Assembly: GCA_034770075.1 (NCBI GenBank)
Contig: CM068384.1
Span: forward strand, 41,513,182 to 41,577,181
From: Aralia elata
Lineage: Eukaryota; Streptophyta; Magnoliopsida; Apiales; Araliaceae
Length of the DNA: 64,000 nt
Reading direction: 5' to 3'
Below are positions 22,701 to 31,763 of this stretch, one piece after another (position 1 is the stretch's first letter; each line of letters begins with the position of its first letter). Below the pieces are notes generated by a model that was given only the letters and a program-made list of their open reading frames with translations, did no database searches and was not told the origin of the DNA. A program made the position numbers and the translations under genes.

Positions 22701-25700
22701 GCACATGATAAATGTCTCTGGTATAGTTTATGGTTCTTGACTAGCTGTTTTTCAGTAATCAAGCATGTGTATTATACTGGCTTGGCAGTTTGCAGTTTTT
22801 TAAAGTACTATACTGGCTTGGCAGGATGATACAGATAATGGTTAAGTTCCAATTATGCAAATATTTAGAAGACATTAGTGCGTAGGTGGGTTTCTTTTTT
22901 TTTTTTAAAATGCTGTCATTTCAACATTCAATATTCTGATGGATCATATGACTCAATATATACAACCACTACAAATATTTAAATGTTGTGTGTAATGTGT
23001 ATATTGGATCTGAAAAATGTTTCTCTAGAATTATCTCATTTTTACTATTTTTACAGGCAACAAGATGTTAGAGCTACTGAAATCGACAAAGTAGATATGC
23101 ACTCATCGTTTCGCCCCGGTGACATCGTTAAAGCTGTAGTGGTATCCTCAATGCTTAAGTTCACCAGCTCTCATTTTTCGTGCAAATAAACTTCAATTTT
23201 TTTTTTTTTGTTTTGCATGAATCACTGTGGTCATATTAGTTGAACTATTTTCAAAAGCCTAGTATGTTGTTTCATAAGGATTTATATGTGTTATGGAATC
23301 CTAATTCACTAGTAAGGCTATTTCAATATATGGATCTGAGAGTACCTCAAGGTATAGTGGGTTCCAATCCCCCATACTAGGGTTCAAAATGATGAATTAA
23401 TTTTTTTTTTTTTAGAAATAAGAGAAAGATAAGGGACAGAGAAAATCAATGCTAAATTTGAATGAAGACTATATCTGATGGATTGATTGCTTAATGTATT
23501 CTCTGATTCGATCTTCTACTGGTCCTCTCTTTATATGTTCTGTATTGCAGTTTAGAAATCCCTAAAGATGTTTAATTCTGCAACTGACCCTCAATGACAT
23601 CAAACTCATCATCTAAACTTATATTCATTTAGAAATGACTCTACATCTCTTCTACCAATACGATCGCAAAAGCTTTACTTGATTTCTTTTTGATAACTTC
23701 AACAATCCATTGATGGGGAGCAGCTGTTGGACATAAAAGAAAAAAAATGGAGAAACAGGCCATGGTTACTTATCTTGTTAGCTAACATTTCAAATTGTTG
23801 CTGCATCTTCAACTACAGCTTGAGCATGATTTGATTCATTAACAAGTTGATGGGCTTGCATTTTCTAGCTGAATGTTGTCGAAATGAATGAAAACTAAGA
23901 TGCTCTTCAGCCTCATTTCTGGTGTAGCTGTCAAGTCCTTATTGATGAAAAATAATATATGAGATTTAGTTGAGTGTGTGGAACAAAGCAGAAATGCCTT
24001 TTCTTATATATTTATAAGGCGTCCTACCTCCAAATGCAGAACAATGTGTGACAATGTTGATAAAGAAATTTGGATGTGGCTATTGAGGATCTTCGCGATT
24101 TTCACTTGTTTGTTGGACACTCTTTTGCTTTTTAGCTGTCACTCTTGTATAGTCATGTTACATCATTTGCTAGTTTTAAAGTGTCCTGCGTAATTTGATT
24201 AGTTTGTAGCCTTAACACATTTGCTTGGTAAGCTTTCTCTTGGAGATGCACGGGCATATCATCTATCAACTGCAAAGAATGAGTTGGGTGTCGTATCTGC
24301 AGAAAGTGCAGCAGGTATGATCTTTCCTTATCGGTTTTTCTCCTGTCTGTATTTCAAGTGTTTTTGATTTGGTAAACTAATATGAAGCTTAGTACTAGAA
24401 TTTTACGAACCAAATTCCCCAAATAGATCACTTATAATATTTCACAATTATAAGAGGTAGCAAAATCTGTGTAACTTTTATTTAAATCAGTATATGCAGT
24501 CCCACCCAAATTGATAATTGAGCCAGTTTCTGCAGAGGCTAGAAATTCACTACTATCTATTAACTGTCGTCTGGGTCAGCCGATGTATTTCTTTAACATA
24601 TCCAGTAGGTGTAAATCCAACCAGCTTCCTAAGGCAGTCAAGCGACTCCCTTAGACTTTGAAAGGGATAATAAATATTAATTGTAATTGTCCACTTTATC
24701 GGGAAAAAAGGTTAATATTATTGAAATATGCCCCCCTTTATTTTCTAAAATTAGTGTTACATGTATAAAATAATGGTATGTTTGTTAAATTTGTGCCCCC
24801 CCCCCCCCCCCCCCCCTTAATAAAAATTGCCAACTCCGTCACATTGGACACATCTAAATCTTGATAATTCACTCACCGATTAATTTCTAGATATGTGCTT
24901 AAATCATGCTTCCAAAGTAGTGTGCAATAATTATTTGTATTTATATATCCCTTCGATATATAAACTTTGTTTTCTCATCCAATGCAATCGATTTGATATT
25001 TTCAATGTCTAGAAGTTGGGGTATTCAGAGCAGTTTGCAGTTATTGTGCAGTTCTGAGTTGTATTCATGGGTTGATCTCAATAGCATGGTACTTGTTATA
25101 TATTATATATATATATGGGACTAAGGGAGGCGAGGGACCTAGTACCTACTAAGTTCCTTAAAATACTCTAGTTAAATGACAAAATTACAGGAATACCCTT
25201 ACTAAATGAGCTATTTTAGAGACTTGGCATGTACTAAGTACCTCACCTCCCTTTTTCTTTCTGTATATGTGTGTGTTCTCACAATCACCTGACTGCTTTT
25301 TGTGCTCAAGTTCTGTCTTCTATCTTACCTTGGGTATACTTGTTAGCAGTTGGTTATTGGTGTTCTCTGGAAAATTAAGCTTAGCTTGGGATTTGGGTTA
25401 GATATGAGTTATGATACCTAAAATTTATGTATGACTAGTATTATATCAAGAGTCCTGCTACACCTACAAAGAACTCTTATAAAAACTAGTTTACAAAATG
25501 ATTTGTCAAAGTTTAATTAGTGGATGATTGACCATACATGGATGGGTCCAGTGATTGTAACCAACTAAAATCATACACATAATTTTCTATCTTCTTTTTG
25601 TAACAATTCTTTAGGTATTATTGTTATATCAATAGAAGTTAGACAGATACGGCTCACAACTCTTTACTAAAAGCTTTTTCTTTTCTTCAACCCCCACCAC

Positions 25701-26088
25701 CCCCACCCCCCCAAAAAAAAAAAAAAAACCAACCACCAAAAAAGCCAATTCTTTTGTCATTTTATCACAATGCTCTTGCATAATTCCAGTGTAAGTTGAT
25801 AAAATATAGATTAACAAGTAGGTCAATCCATATTTAATTAGTATAGATGAAAATTATTTGGTCAGACAATGTGTTTACCTGCAATCGTATAAAATTACAT
25901 TATTTGGAATACACATGATTTGTATAGTCTGATTTAGCCTGATTAGACAAACGGGGTTGCCCTAAATATTATGAGTGCATTATCGTAATATTGTAGGTGT
26001 GACAATGGTTCCAGTTAGTTGGACAGAGATGCAGTGCCCATTGACAGGTCAAACTGAGCTGAGAAAGGTTGCTAAGGTTGGAGCTTGA
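4594..26088 (+). CDS. CSL4: Exosome complex component CSL4 (EXOSC1), six exons
   Basis: S1/CSL4-type cap subunit of the RNA exosome, which threads RNA to the core for 3'-5' processing and decay in nucleus and cytoplasm. Exons 4594-4758, 6492-6566, 7633-7721, 23057-23141, 24233-24314 and 25997-26088 join with GT-AG borders into 588 nt, 195 residues plus TGA. Family landmarks: N-terminal PGEVLG and GKGAYV (ECR1-type N domain, about residues 9-28); EPGSVVIAR (72-80) opening the S1 domain; VGPKSVREKFTGIIR; QQDVRATEIDKV; SFRPGDIV (about 127-134); SLGDARAYHLSTAKNELGV; and the C-terminal VPVSWTEMQCP. This order and the total length agree with eukaryotic CSL4. The C-terminus has only one Cys, so no zinc ribbon of the archaeal type. 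Intron 3 is about 15.3 kb because of nested retroelements. No stop or frameshift is seen in the exons, so the gene is probably functional. Confidence 0.92.
4759..5624 (+). other. CSL4 intron 1, upstream part, no gene seen
   Basis: AT-rich intron sequence starting with a donor-proximal poly-C run (4778-4791). A segment around 4925-5030 and one around 5175-5290 share wording (GATATATxTTGTxxxATTG, CCCGTATATGCACT, GTGTCATTGTGTTGA), so a roughly 250-bp local duplication is present. No coding or element signature. Confidence 0.5.
5625..6378 (+). mobile_element. 5'-truncated L1-type LINE, 3' end only
   Basis: Inside CSL4 intron 1, sense orientation. Frameshifted pieces match the zf-RVT region at the C-terminus of plant LINE reverse transcriptases: a W..TGATCAGPIVNHLLLHCEF-like block (about 5860-5920) and LWWSFWLERNNRDFDNE (about 6058-6108). 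The following 3' UTR contains GTGTACCGGG, TTGACACCCC and TTTTTTGCCGCG in the usual order and ends in ACTCATCAAAAAAATAAAATG, a typical LINE A-rich tail (6361-6378). No target-site duplication was identified. Confidence 0.65.
6492..6566 (+). CDS. CSL4: CSL4 exon 2
   Basis: Residues 56-80, starting RPTVEIVGHK and ending SVVIAR. Acceptor ATACTAG|AGACC, donor CCCGG|GTAATG; phase 0 on both sides. Confidence 0.9.
6567..7632 (+). other. CSL4 intron 2, no gene seen
   Basis: AT-rich intron. It includes a ACCAAACCAAACCAAACAC run (6786-6803) and a stretch (about 7060-7430) with unclassified repeat-like composition. No ORF with recognisable content. Confidence 0.5.
7633..7721 (+). CDS. CSL4: CSL4 exon 3
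   Basis: Residues 81-109 plus two bases of codon 110. It encodes VTKVMARMASADIM and VGPKSVREKFTGII, the central S1 strands. Acceptor TTTTGAAG|GTTACC, donor ATTAG|GTACTT. Confidence 0.9.
7722..8259 (+). other. CSL4 intron 3, left unique part
   Basis: AT-rich intron sequence with no ORF, RNA gene or element signature that I can support. Confidence 0.5.
8260..8850. repeat. GGACACG-rich dispersed repeat
   Basis: Two clusters of the word GGACAC/GTGTCC: about 8335-8500 (for example CTCGGACACGTCGAGACTCG) and about 8740-8825 (GTGTCACGTGTCGTGTCC), flanking an AT-rich core. The right end reads GTGTCCGAGTCAGTGCTTCA. Repeats of this wording are common in plant genomes; class unknown. The short ORFs over it are low-complexity artefacts. 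Confidence 0.5.
8960..9641 (-). repeat. Element A 3' LTR (left copy), carrying a MITE
   Basis: Similar to 11459-11817 over its right half. Interrupted by the inverted-repeat element at 9321-9600. The right end CTTTTGCTTCCA matches the end of the other LTR; the left end TGTAGTATTAC is a guess. Confidence 0.4.
9321..9600. mobile_element. MITE with ~115-bp terminal inverted repeats
   Basis: Starts TGGGAGAGGATCAAG and ends CTTGATCCTCTCCCA. The arms stay complementary inward for over 100 bp, through AGCGACGGACCGGGCGACGG and its complement. The centre contains further copies of GCGACGGACC in tandem. Inserted in a TA-dinucleotide run, so the exact TSD is hidden (TATATATA on both sides). Such GGGAGAGGATCAA ends occur in plant Mutator-like MITEs. 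Confidence 0.8.
10190..10665. repeat. ~475-bp (TA)-rich low-complexity tract
   Basis: Almost only A and T, built of ATATATAAAT/ATTTATATAT words that are largely self-complementary. It lies in the interior of element A and is followed by three copies of an AACCAGCAGTCAGCAT-like word (10671-10790). Confidence 0.9.
11204..11263. repeat. Perfect 60-bp palindrome centred on CCTAGG
   Basis: Left arm 11204-11233 is the exact reverse complement of right arm 11234-11263, with no spacer. The core is GCGTCGCCTAGGCGACGC. It lies in a GCGCCTAGG-rich patch (11165-11245). Confidence 0.95.
11459..11817 (-). repeat. Element A 5' LTR (right copy)
   Basis: Begins TGTAGTACGAGG and ends TTTTGCTTCCA in plus coordinates. 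A TATA-type TTATATAGGAC occurs near 11590. The primer-binding-like site abuts its left end. Confidence 0.5.
11885..12205 (-). repeat. Element B 3' LTR, truncated
   Basis: About 320 bp matching 14421-14740 at roughly 93-95% by eye, including GGGTGATTCAACC, CCCTAGGGTTTCCCAACC and GGAGGAAAAATATTGATCAC. Confidence 0.75.
12216..12656. repeat. Segmental duplication copy 1 inside gag
   Basis: Nearly identical to 12949-13386. Differences seen by eye: GCGAG/GTGAG, an extra CT in GACTCTCCT, CCTGCT/ACTGCT and CTCACC/CTTACC. Confidence 0.9.
12949..13386. repeat. Segmental duplication copy 2 inside gag
   Basis: Second copy of the roughly 440-bp unit, 733 bp downstream. The two copies are about 99% identical, closer than the LTRs of the same element. 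Confidence 0.9.
14421..15694 (-). repeat. Element B 5' LTR
   Basis: About 1.27 kb, TGTAGGAC...GTCCTACA, interrupted by a GCCTAGGCG-rich foldback insertion at about 15236-15603. Confidence 0.6.
15236..15603. repeat. GCCTAGGCG-rich MITE-like insertion
   Basis: The left end has TCTCGCCTAGATCCG and the right end has CCGCCTAGATCCACCTAGTG, then TTTTAAAACATTGTTC. Inner copies of GCCTAGGCAC/GGTGCTAGGCGCC are in inverted arrangement around an AT-rich core. Flanking GTTCAAAA on both sides suggests an imperfect TSD. Superfamily uncertain (hAT-like composition). Confidence 0.55.
15817..16010 (+). repeat. Copia 5' LTR (194 bp)
   Basis: TGTTAGCAGATG...ACATTCTTTCA, with TATA-type TCTATAAATATAGC near 15948. 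Preceded by TSD AATTA. Confidence 0.95.
16011..16023 (+). other. Copia primer-binding site (tRNA-iMet)
   Basis: TGGTATCAAAGCC immediately follows the LTR end. It resembles the 3' end complement of initiator tRNA-Met (TGGTATCAGAGC) with one mismatch. Confidence 0.85.
18125..18360 (+). repeat. TRIM 5' LTR (236 bp)
   Basis: TGTTAGAAATAATAGTGGAG...TTCATTTCAACA. Differs from the 3' LTR at about four positions including one indel. Confidence 0.93.
18377..18450. repeat. Short tandem GACTTTTTCCG/GACGACTTTTCC repeats in TRIM leader
   Basis: About six degenerate 10-14-bp units just after the primer-binding site. Confidence 0.7.
18752..18902. repeat. Four 37-38-bp tandem repeats in TRIM
   Basis: Units start CCGGAATTG at 18752, 18790, 18827 and 18864, each with TATTCA(T/C)A(G/A)ACGGAGT. 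Units 1/3 and 2/4 are more alike, suggesting duplication of a dimer. The two 76-81-codon ORFs over it are products of the repeat. Confidence 0.9.
18974..19208 (+). repeat. TRIM 3' LTR (235 bp)
   Basis: Preceded by the purine-rich GAGAAATAGGAG (polypurine tract) and followed by TSD CAATG. Confidence 0.93.
21948..21956 (+). other. Copia polypurine tract
   Basis: GAGGGGGAG directly before the 3' LTR, overlapping the pol stop codon. Confidence 0.85.
21957..22150 (+). repeat. Copia 3' LTR (194 bp)
   Basis: Differs from the 5' LTR at two bases (GGGGGAAAA/GGGAGAAAA and AAATATAGC/AAATGTAGC). Followed by TSD AATTA. Confidence 0.95.
22156..23056 (+). other. CSL4 intron 3, right unique part
   Basis: Non-coding intron. 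The ORF at 22209-22415 (MDERHCKPAFRCVERG...) has no recognised motif and lacks support. A poly-T run (22892-22906) and the acceptor TATTTTTACAG end the intron. Confidence 0.5.
23057..23141 (+). CDS. CSL4: CSL4 exon 4
   Basis: Completes Arg110, then QQDVRATEIDKVDMHSS and FRPGDIVKAVV to residue 138. Acceptor TTTTTACAG|GC, donor GTAGTG|GTATCC. The S1-domain signature FRPGDIV lies here. Confidence 0.92.
23142..24232 (+). other. CSL4 intron 4, no gene seen
   Basis: AT-rich intron with poly-T runs at 23200-23210 and 23401-23414. The word GGGTTCCAATCCCCC at about 23358-23372 resembles a tRNA B box and sits just before a T run. It may be a SINE relic, but no A box or duplication was found. Confidence 0.4.
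24233..24314 (+). CDS. CSL4: CSL4 exon 5
   Basis: Residues 139-165, LSLGDARAYHLSTAKNELG through AESAA, plus one base of Gly166. The acceptor GGTAAG|CTTTCT has a weak pyrimidine tract. Donor GCAG|GTATGA. Confidence 0.9.
24315..25996 (+). other. CSL4 intron 5
   Basis: AT-rich intron with a 22-base C run (about 24797-24818) inside a GCCCCCCTT...AACTCCGTCAC segment like a common plant dispersed repeat (about 24720-24850), a MITE at 25122-25254, and an A/C homopolymer patch at 25689-25740. No gene seen. Confidence 0.5.
25122..25254. mobile_element. Small MITE in CSL4 intron 5
   Basis: The left arm AAGGGAGGCGAGGGACCTAG is imperfectly complementary to the right arm, which reads GTACTTAGTACATGCCAAG after AAGGGAGGTGAG on the opposite strand. 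About 133 bp. TSD not resolved because the left side is a TA run. Confidence 0.6.
25997..26088 (+). CDS. CSL4: CSL4 exon 6 (coding part)
   Basis: Completes Gly166, then VTMVPVSWTEMQCPLTG and QTELRKVAKVGA, stop TGA at 26086-26088. Acceptor ATATTGTAG|GTGTG. VPVSW.EMQCP is the best conserved C-terminal block of the family. Confidence 0.93.
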
Positions 26089-27951
26089 CGAACAAAAGTC
26101 AAGATTGACACTAGACTATCGTTAAATGCTACTTGTACCACCTCATTTTGCAGATTATATAGAAAACAGAATATATATCTGAGCCACATATACGGTGGCT
26201 TTTATGATATGACACCAACATGCAGTGTGCTTCTCTCGATGTGTATTCTAGCCCAAGCACTTTATGTATAACTATGACAATGGTTTATGTATCGGATTTG
26301 ACATAATTTACAGTTTCTTTCACTGTATGCGAAACCATTTTAGGAACTATGGGGCGTTAGTAAGAAATGTATCCCCTGTTGCTTGAATTTAGGATTGTTG
26401 ATCGCTGTACTTTTTATTGCTGCTCTGGCTGCATTATGATTTTTAATTGAATGTTGATATGGCTTCTGTTCTTGATTTAAACATAGGTGATGCACAGCAG
26501 TGTTGTGGGTGTTTGAAAGTACATTTACATTTCACTTCCATTTGGTTTAATAATCAGCCGGGATTTGAGTTTCTAGTCTTTCTGGTTTTTATATGTGACA
26601 CATGGGGAGGAAATGCCAGGGAAGTAGGCAGTGGTTATGCAAACTGGATGAGCGGTGCGGTTATAAGCACAAACCGCTACCGCAACATGGAGTTGTTAAA
26701 ATTGAGAATCACAATTGTGAGGTTACTCGTGGTTGCAGTTGCATTTGCATAACCACTTTGGAATATATTTTAAAGATTACTCTTTTTGTTTCATAAAAAG
26801 AGTTTTATTTATTTTTCTCAAAAAAAAAAAGATCTTAAAAATATTTTTTTTAATAATAATAATGATGATGAGATGTCACGTGGCACCTCTTTACTATTTA
26901 AACATGTAAATATATTTATTCTTAATAGTGACTTTAGTCGGCTCAAGATAATTGATGCATAATCTCATTGAATCATACTTGCGCTCCCTAAGAAAAAAAA
27001 TACTTGGCCTTGTGAACCCTATGTCTAGGAATTAATGCAATTGAATCATCAATTCTTTCATCTCTTGAAGCCATTCTGTATGGAACTTTTGAGATGGGCT
27101 CGATACTAGCGACAAGCTCAATGGTTCTCAAGTGATTAAATTAGATAAGAAAGACAAATATTACTCTTCGAATTGGCTACTAGGAAAAGATGATAAATGA
27201 TCATAGGAATGACCAATATTACTCTTTGAATTGGCTTCTAGGAAGAGATTATAAAGGATCATTATTGATTGTTAAAGCTTGGTTTCGTTTACGTCAGTCG
27301 TCGGGTAGGGTTTTTAGGTTGAACTTTCTGTTAACCCTGAAACAAGATAAAAGAACAAATGCACATAAGGTTATCCTGTAGATCCGTCTTTGGTACTTGT
27401 GTTAAATTGTTAATACTCCAAACAACACAACAATATAGAGATTAAGTGTATAAAATGTGAATGAATCTTACCAGTGGTTTTGGCCTCCCTGTATATGTGT
27501 CCACTAACCCAAGAATGGTGCCTCAGGTTCAGTCTCTTGTCTGGTGTGGGATATAAGGCTAAGATCACAGGCTAAGATATGCTTGGGATGGGCTTATGCT
27601 CATTGCGCTAGGTGCTGATGTGCCATAGGGTGAATGGGTTTTGGGGCAAGACCTGACCCTTGGTACCCTATCCTAACATTGATTATTTATTGTGCTAATC
27701 CTTGAACCGAAGAGTGTCTATCCAAAAGAGCATAATTATGCTCAAGAGTTTCACTCTTTTGAATAGCGATAATTGTGCACGTAGAAAGTAGTTTTTATCA
27801 CTAATTGAAATAGCGATATAACCATTAGCAAAAAAATAGAAGAAAAAAGAAGAAGAAATAGCAGTATAAAATAATTAGCCTACTCCCAAAAACATTGAAC
27901 TTTTCAATACATTCTTAATAAAAGAAATTTTTTAATTGATTATAACTAAAA
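26089..27951. other. CSL4 3' UTR and intergenic region, no further gene seen
   Basis: The first few hundred bases are probably CSL4 3' UTR; no single poly(A) signal stands out. The ORF at 26447-26752 (101 codons) has no recognised motif and ordinary intergenic composition. A poly-A/poly-T patch lies at 26820-26853. The rest is AT-rich and non-coding. Confidence 0.45.
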
Positions 27952-27953
27952 TA

Positions 27954-28207
27954 CTCTCTCAGTTTCATATTATTTGATAATTGTTGACTTTTGAAAGTTA
28001 ATTTGAGACATTTTAAAACTCAAAATTGAAATGACTTAAAAATTATGAAACAATAAAACTTACCTGAGTAATACTTTTTAGATAATTTACAATATTTATT
28101 ATTGTGTTAATTAGACTTAAAAAAATTTATGTCAATTTTGAGTTTGAAAATCTCCTAAGTTGACTTTAAAAAGTTAACAATGATCAAATAATATGAAACC
28201 GAAGGAG
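27954..28207. mobile_element. Stowaway-like MITE
   Basis: The left end CTCTCTCAGTTTCATATTAT is complementary to the right end, which on the opposite strand reads CTCCTTCGGTTTCATATTAT. Complementarity continues for about 40 bp. Flanked by TA on both sides (27952-27953 and 28208-28209), as expected of Tc1/mariner-type MITEs. Confidence 0.85.
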
Positions 28208-28611
28208 TATTAGATAGAATATTCCTTTATCAAACAATCGAGAAACAACTTACTTTATCAAACACATGGGATACTAAAGTGGCCATTGGCCAATCAGCAA
28301 CTTCGTTGCTAAATTGCTAATCAGGCCTAACTTTGCTAATTTATCTCATTTGAAGAGAAATTTGTACAATTCAGGGTGCAACAGGTGGACGATCCATGTC
28401 GTGATTTGTAATTGCATCAGAATGAAAGATGTCTGTCCATCCCTAAAGATCCAACATTTAACTAGGATCTCCTTGATAACATATCATCTTGCAGACTAAA
28501 TTCACATCGAGCAGTTAATCAGCGGGAGCCGGGAGGGAAGAGAATAAGGAACTTTTGGGAGCACAAACATAATGGCCACAGCAATGCTTCCAGAAATGCA
28601 GAAATAAGCTA

Positions 28612-28844
28612 CTTCCTCGGTTCCACAAAAATTCCCATTTGCTAATTTTTTTTGTTCCATAAAAAGAGTCCACTTTTTAATGATAAACTGATAGTAGTAG
28701 TATAAAAAGCTATGTCGAGTTTGCCAACATAACGGTACCACACTACAAAACTAACAACTTATTATTTTAGGGGTATACAAGGAACAAAATATATCCTTAA
28801 TATTCGTAAATTTTACAATTGAGACTCTTTTTTCAGAGAAGGAG
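28612..28844. mobile_element. Probable Stowaway-like MITE, diverged
   Basis: Left CTTCCTCGGTTCCACAAAAA, right (opposite strand) CTCCTTCTCTGAAAAAAGAG, TA on both sides. The ends are only partly complementary. Confidence 0.45.
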
Positions 28845-28860
28845 TATAATTAAAATTCTG

Positions 28861-30206
28861 TGTGTGCACACCTAGAGGGGGGGTGGGGTGGGGTGGGGTG
28901 GGGTGGGGGGGGGGGAGGGGGTTGAATAGGTGTATGTGATTGAATTGAATAACAATGACAAATTTTAAATTTTTTGTTACATAATTAATTCAGATGAGTA
29001 GAACCTGTTTGCTTTGGTTTCTGTATTAATCTGTTACTAAAAACCAAGTAATTCAGACGGGTAGGACTTGTCTACTTTGATGTTTGTATTAAACTGTTAC
29101 TAAGAACCAAGTAATCCAGACGGGTAGGATCTGTATGCTTTGGTGTCTGTATTTCAATGTTACTAAGAACCTTTTATATTACTTCAGATTTAACAATGCA
29201 ATGTATGCAGATGTATGTGTAGTGCAAAATTAAGCAAGATAGACAAGATAATTAGCAAACCACAAATACACTAAGATTTGTACTTGGTTCGACCCCTTAT
29301 ACCTCTACTCTACGGGCCTACATCCAAGGCCAAGTATCAATTGATACCCAACATGTTTTTATTAATTAATTATTCAATTAATTACAAAACTTCCTGTACA
29401 AATAAGCTCTGAACACTGTTGGACACCACTGCCCCCTTTGCACAACTACAACTGCTTTGCACCACTGCTTCCTTTGCACAACTACAACTGCTTTGTACCA
29501 CTGTAACTTTAGAGCTTCCTTTGTACTAGCCTATTTACCACTTAATCAAACACAAACCAAACTACGCTTGTATACAAGTTTTAACAAAAAAGAATATAAT
29601 TACAAGATATAACTATGAATTTCTAGCAATAAAAATTTAAGAACAAGACAAGAATAATTTGCTAGAAAATTTTTCTGTATAAAACACTCTTGTTTTTCTC
29701 AATTCCTTGTCTGAAGCTTTGGCCGTGATGAATATATAGAGATGAAGACAATGGCACAAACAATAATCACATTGGAATAGATTACTGAAAGTTAGCAAAC
29801 CCAACGATATACAATTTCAAACTGATAAGGAAGGTTTTTGATTTTTGAAAAACTGGCATCTTAAAATAAGGACTAATTAGAGATAAGATCTCAGCTGATT
29901 TGAGATAGGAAAAAATCTAATCACATAAAATCAGCCCAACTAACTTTTTAGGAAAGATCTTGATTTTGATAAATCTTTAGAAATCATAACTGCAAATATG
30001 CTCAACTGATTTAGTTTCCAATTTGATATAAATTCTCAACGGATAAGAATTTTAAACCTATGGAACTTTTTAAAAGACTTTTCCAGTAAACTAAAAAATT
30101 GCCTTGCAATTAAAAACTTAGGCTAGAAATTCTTACAGGATTTCTTAAGTGATTTCCTAGAGACCTAATCCAGTAGTGTCTCTATGGACTTTTTCTCCGT
30201 GATGGC
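28861..30206 (-). repeat. Sirevirus-like 3' LTR, larger piece
   Basis: On the minus strand it ends in a C-rich CCCCTCTAGGTGTGCACACA, a wording seen at the U5 end of such LTRs. With the piece at 36616-36739 the LTR is about 1.47 kb. A TATA-type CTCTATATATTCATCACGGC is on the minus strand near 29740. Confidence 0.6.
28874..28921 (+). repeat. G-rich tract (GGGGT)n
   Basis: 48 bases of G with T spacers: GGGGGGG then about five GGGGT units, then a 12-14-base G run. It sits at the U5 end of the minus-strand LTR. Confidence 0.95.
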
Positions 30207-31623
30207 TGATGAGTGAGTTTTATATCTATAAATTGAGTACTTTTAACTTGATGAAATTGTGAGTTCTTGGGTATTTTCCGTTACTTTTTATGTGTTTTAT
30301 GCTTTTGTGTAGGAAAAGAAAATGGGAGCAAAATGGTTGCATTTTAGTCAAATTGGAGTTAGAAAGGTGTCGCGGTGCTAGGTTATTCGTTGGTTCGACG
30401 TTCGTTAGTAAAATGGCCACAACGTTTTATCCGGAAGGAGTTACGGGAAGAGCCACTTGTCAAAACGAAGCTAACGAAATTTTCTACATGGATAGGAGAT
30501 ATGGGTCGTGGCATTCAATAAGGTGGGCCGCGACGCTGGGTCGAATGTTGCGGCGCTCAGATGGTGGGATGCGGCTCGTTGCGTGCTGGAGCGGATTTTG
30601 CTGATTTTTCACTTTTAATTGACTTGGGACTTGCTATATTGATTCTTAATTGGATAATATGTTTACAAGCTACATAAAGGCTATAAATACACATAAAATT
30701 AGGTTTGTAGGGGAGGGAGAACACATCTAGGGTTAGGAAGAGAAAAGGAGGCAGAACATTATATTCAACATATTTTCTGGATAAAACGGAAGATCAAGAT
30801 CTGGAGTACCTCAGCGGAAGCCTGACTACAACTTCTTTTTCTTATCCTTCTTTTAGACTCTTATACTTTAAAATGATGATGTATAATGTGATGTTTCCCT
30901 TTTTCTTATTCATGAACTAAATTCTTATTCAAGGTTGCAATGAAACCCGATGATTGGATTTAATTAATTTATTCTCTATTTGATTATGATCATTTATATG
31001 CAAGATTGTTTATCATATTTTGTATTTCATTCAATAATTGTGTGGCCAACAATTAATCTATCGATCTAGATGATATAGGAATATTGATTCTATATTGGGT
31101 GTGGAATATGATACACGTGTTAGATTTATTCTTCTAAGGAGTGAATATCCAATTTGCAAGAGGGATAGGAATATACCTAATTGTCGCATGAACTTGTATA
31201 AGAATTGGTGATTATTGCTTCATTGTTAATTATTCACATAGGAATATAGTGAATTAATTAGGAATGAAGACACTTATTTAATTTAGGAATAAGTTAAATA
31301 AATACTTATGAATTCTTCATTACAAAATTACAATAATTGACTAATTAAATAGGGAGTGGACATGGGGAACATCATCCGGAGAAATTGTAATCTTGATATT
31401 TTATTTTAATAGTTATATTCGTAGTTACTTCGTTAATTAATTTTGATAATCTTGGTGAATTCATTTGTTTAAATAGAATTGGGTTAATCAATGGTTGGTA
31501 ATTGGAATGATTAATTAATTTATTTGATAATTCTTCGTGGGATCGACAATTCTACTTTCACTTTATTACTTGATTGATCGTGTATACTTGCACGTAAATT
31601 GCTAGTATAGATTTAGCTGAACA
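30207..31623 (+). repeat. Athila-like 5' LTR (1,417 bp)
   Basis: TGATGAGTGAG...TTTAGCTGAACA, with TATA-type CTATAAATACACATA near 30688. A few percent diverged from the 3' LTR. Confidence 0.93.
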
Positions 31624-31624
31624 A

Positions 31625-31648
31625 GTTTTTGGCGCCGTTGCCGGGGAA
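31625..31648 (+). other. Athila-like primer-binding site
   Basis: TTTTTGGCGCCGTTGCCGGG directly after the LTR. The TGGCGCCGTTGCCGGGGA core is the tRNA-Asp-type site of Athila/Tat elements. Confidence 0.9.
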
Positions 31649-31763
31649 TAATTCTAGTAATTAATTTTCTTTATTTTCAATATCAATTACAATTAATTTG
31701 ATTTTAATTTAAACACATTTTTTGTTTTGTTTCTTTTATAGGTACTCTTGATATTGCTTCATA

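Noticed and set aside
23340..23414. tRNA or SINE in CSL4 intron 4
   Set aside because: A B-box-like GGTTCCAATCC before a T run is present, but no cloverleaf, A box or target duplication could be found.
26447..26752. 101-codon ORF downstream of CSL4
   Set aside because: No domain, no promoter or partner exon seen; composition is that of surrounding intergenic DNA.
30290..30604. 104-codon ORF in the Athila-like LTR
   Set aside because: Lies upstream of the LTR TATA-type box, is truncated in the sister LTR (35251-35436), and shows no motif.
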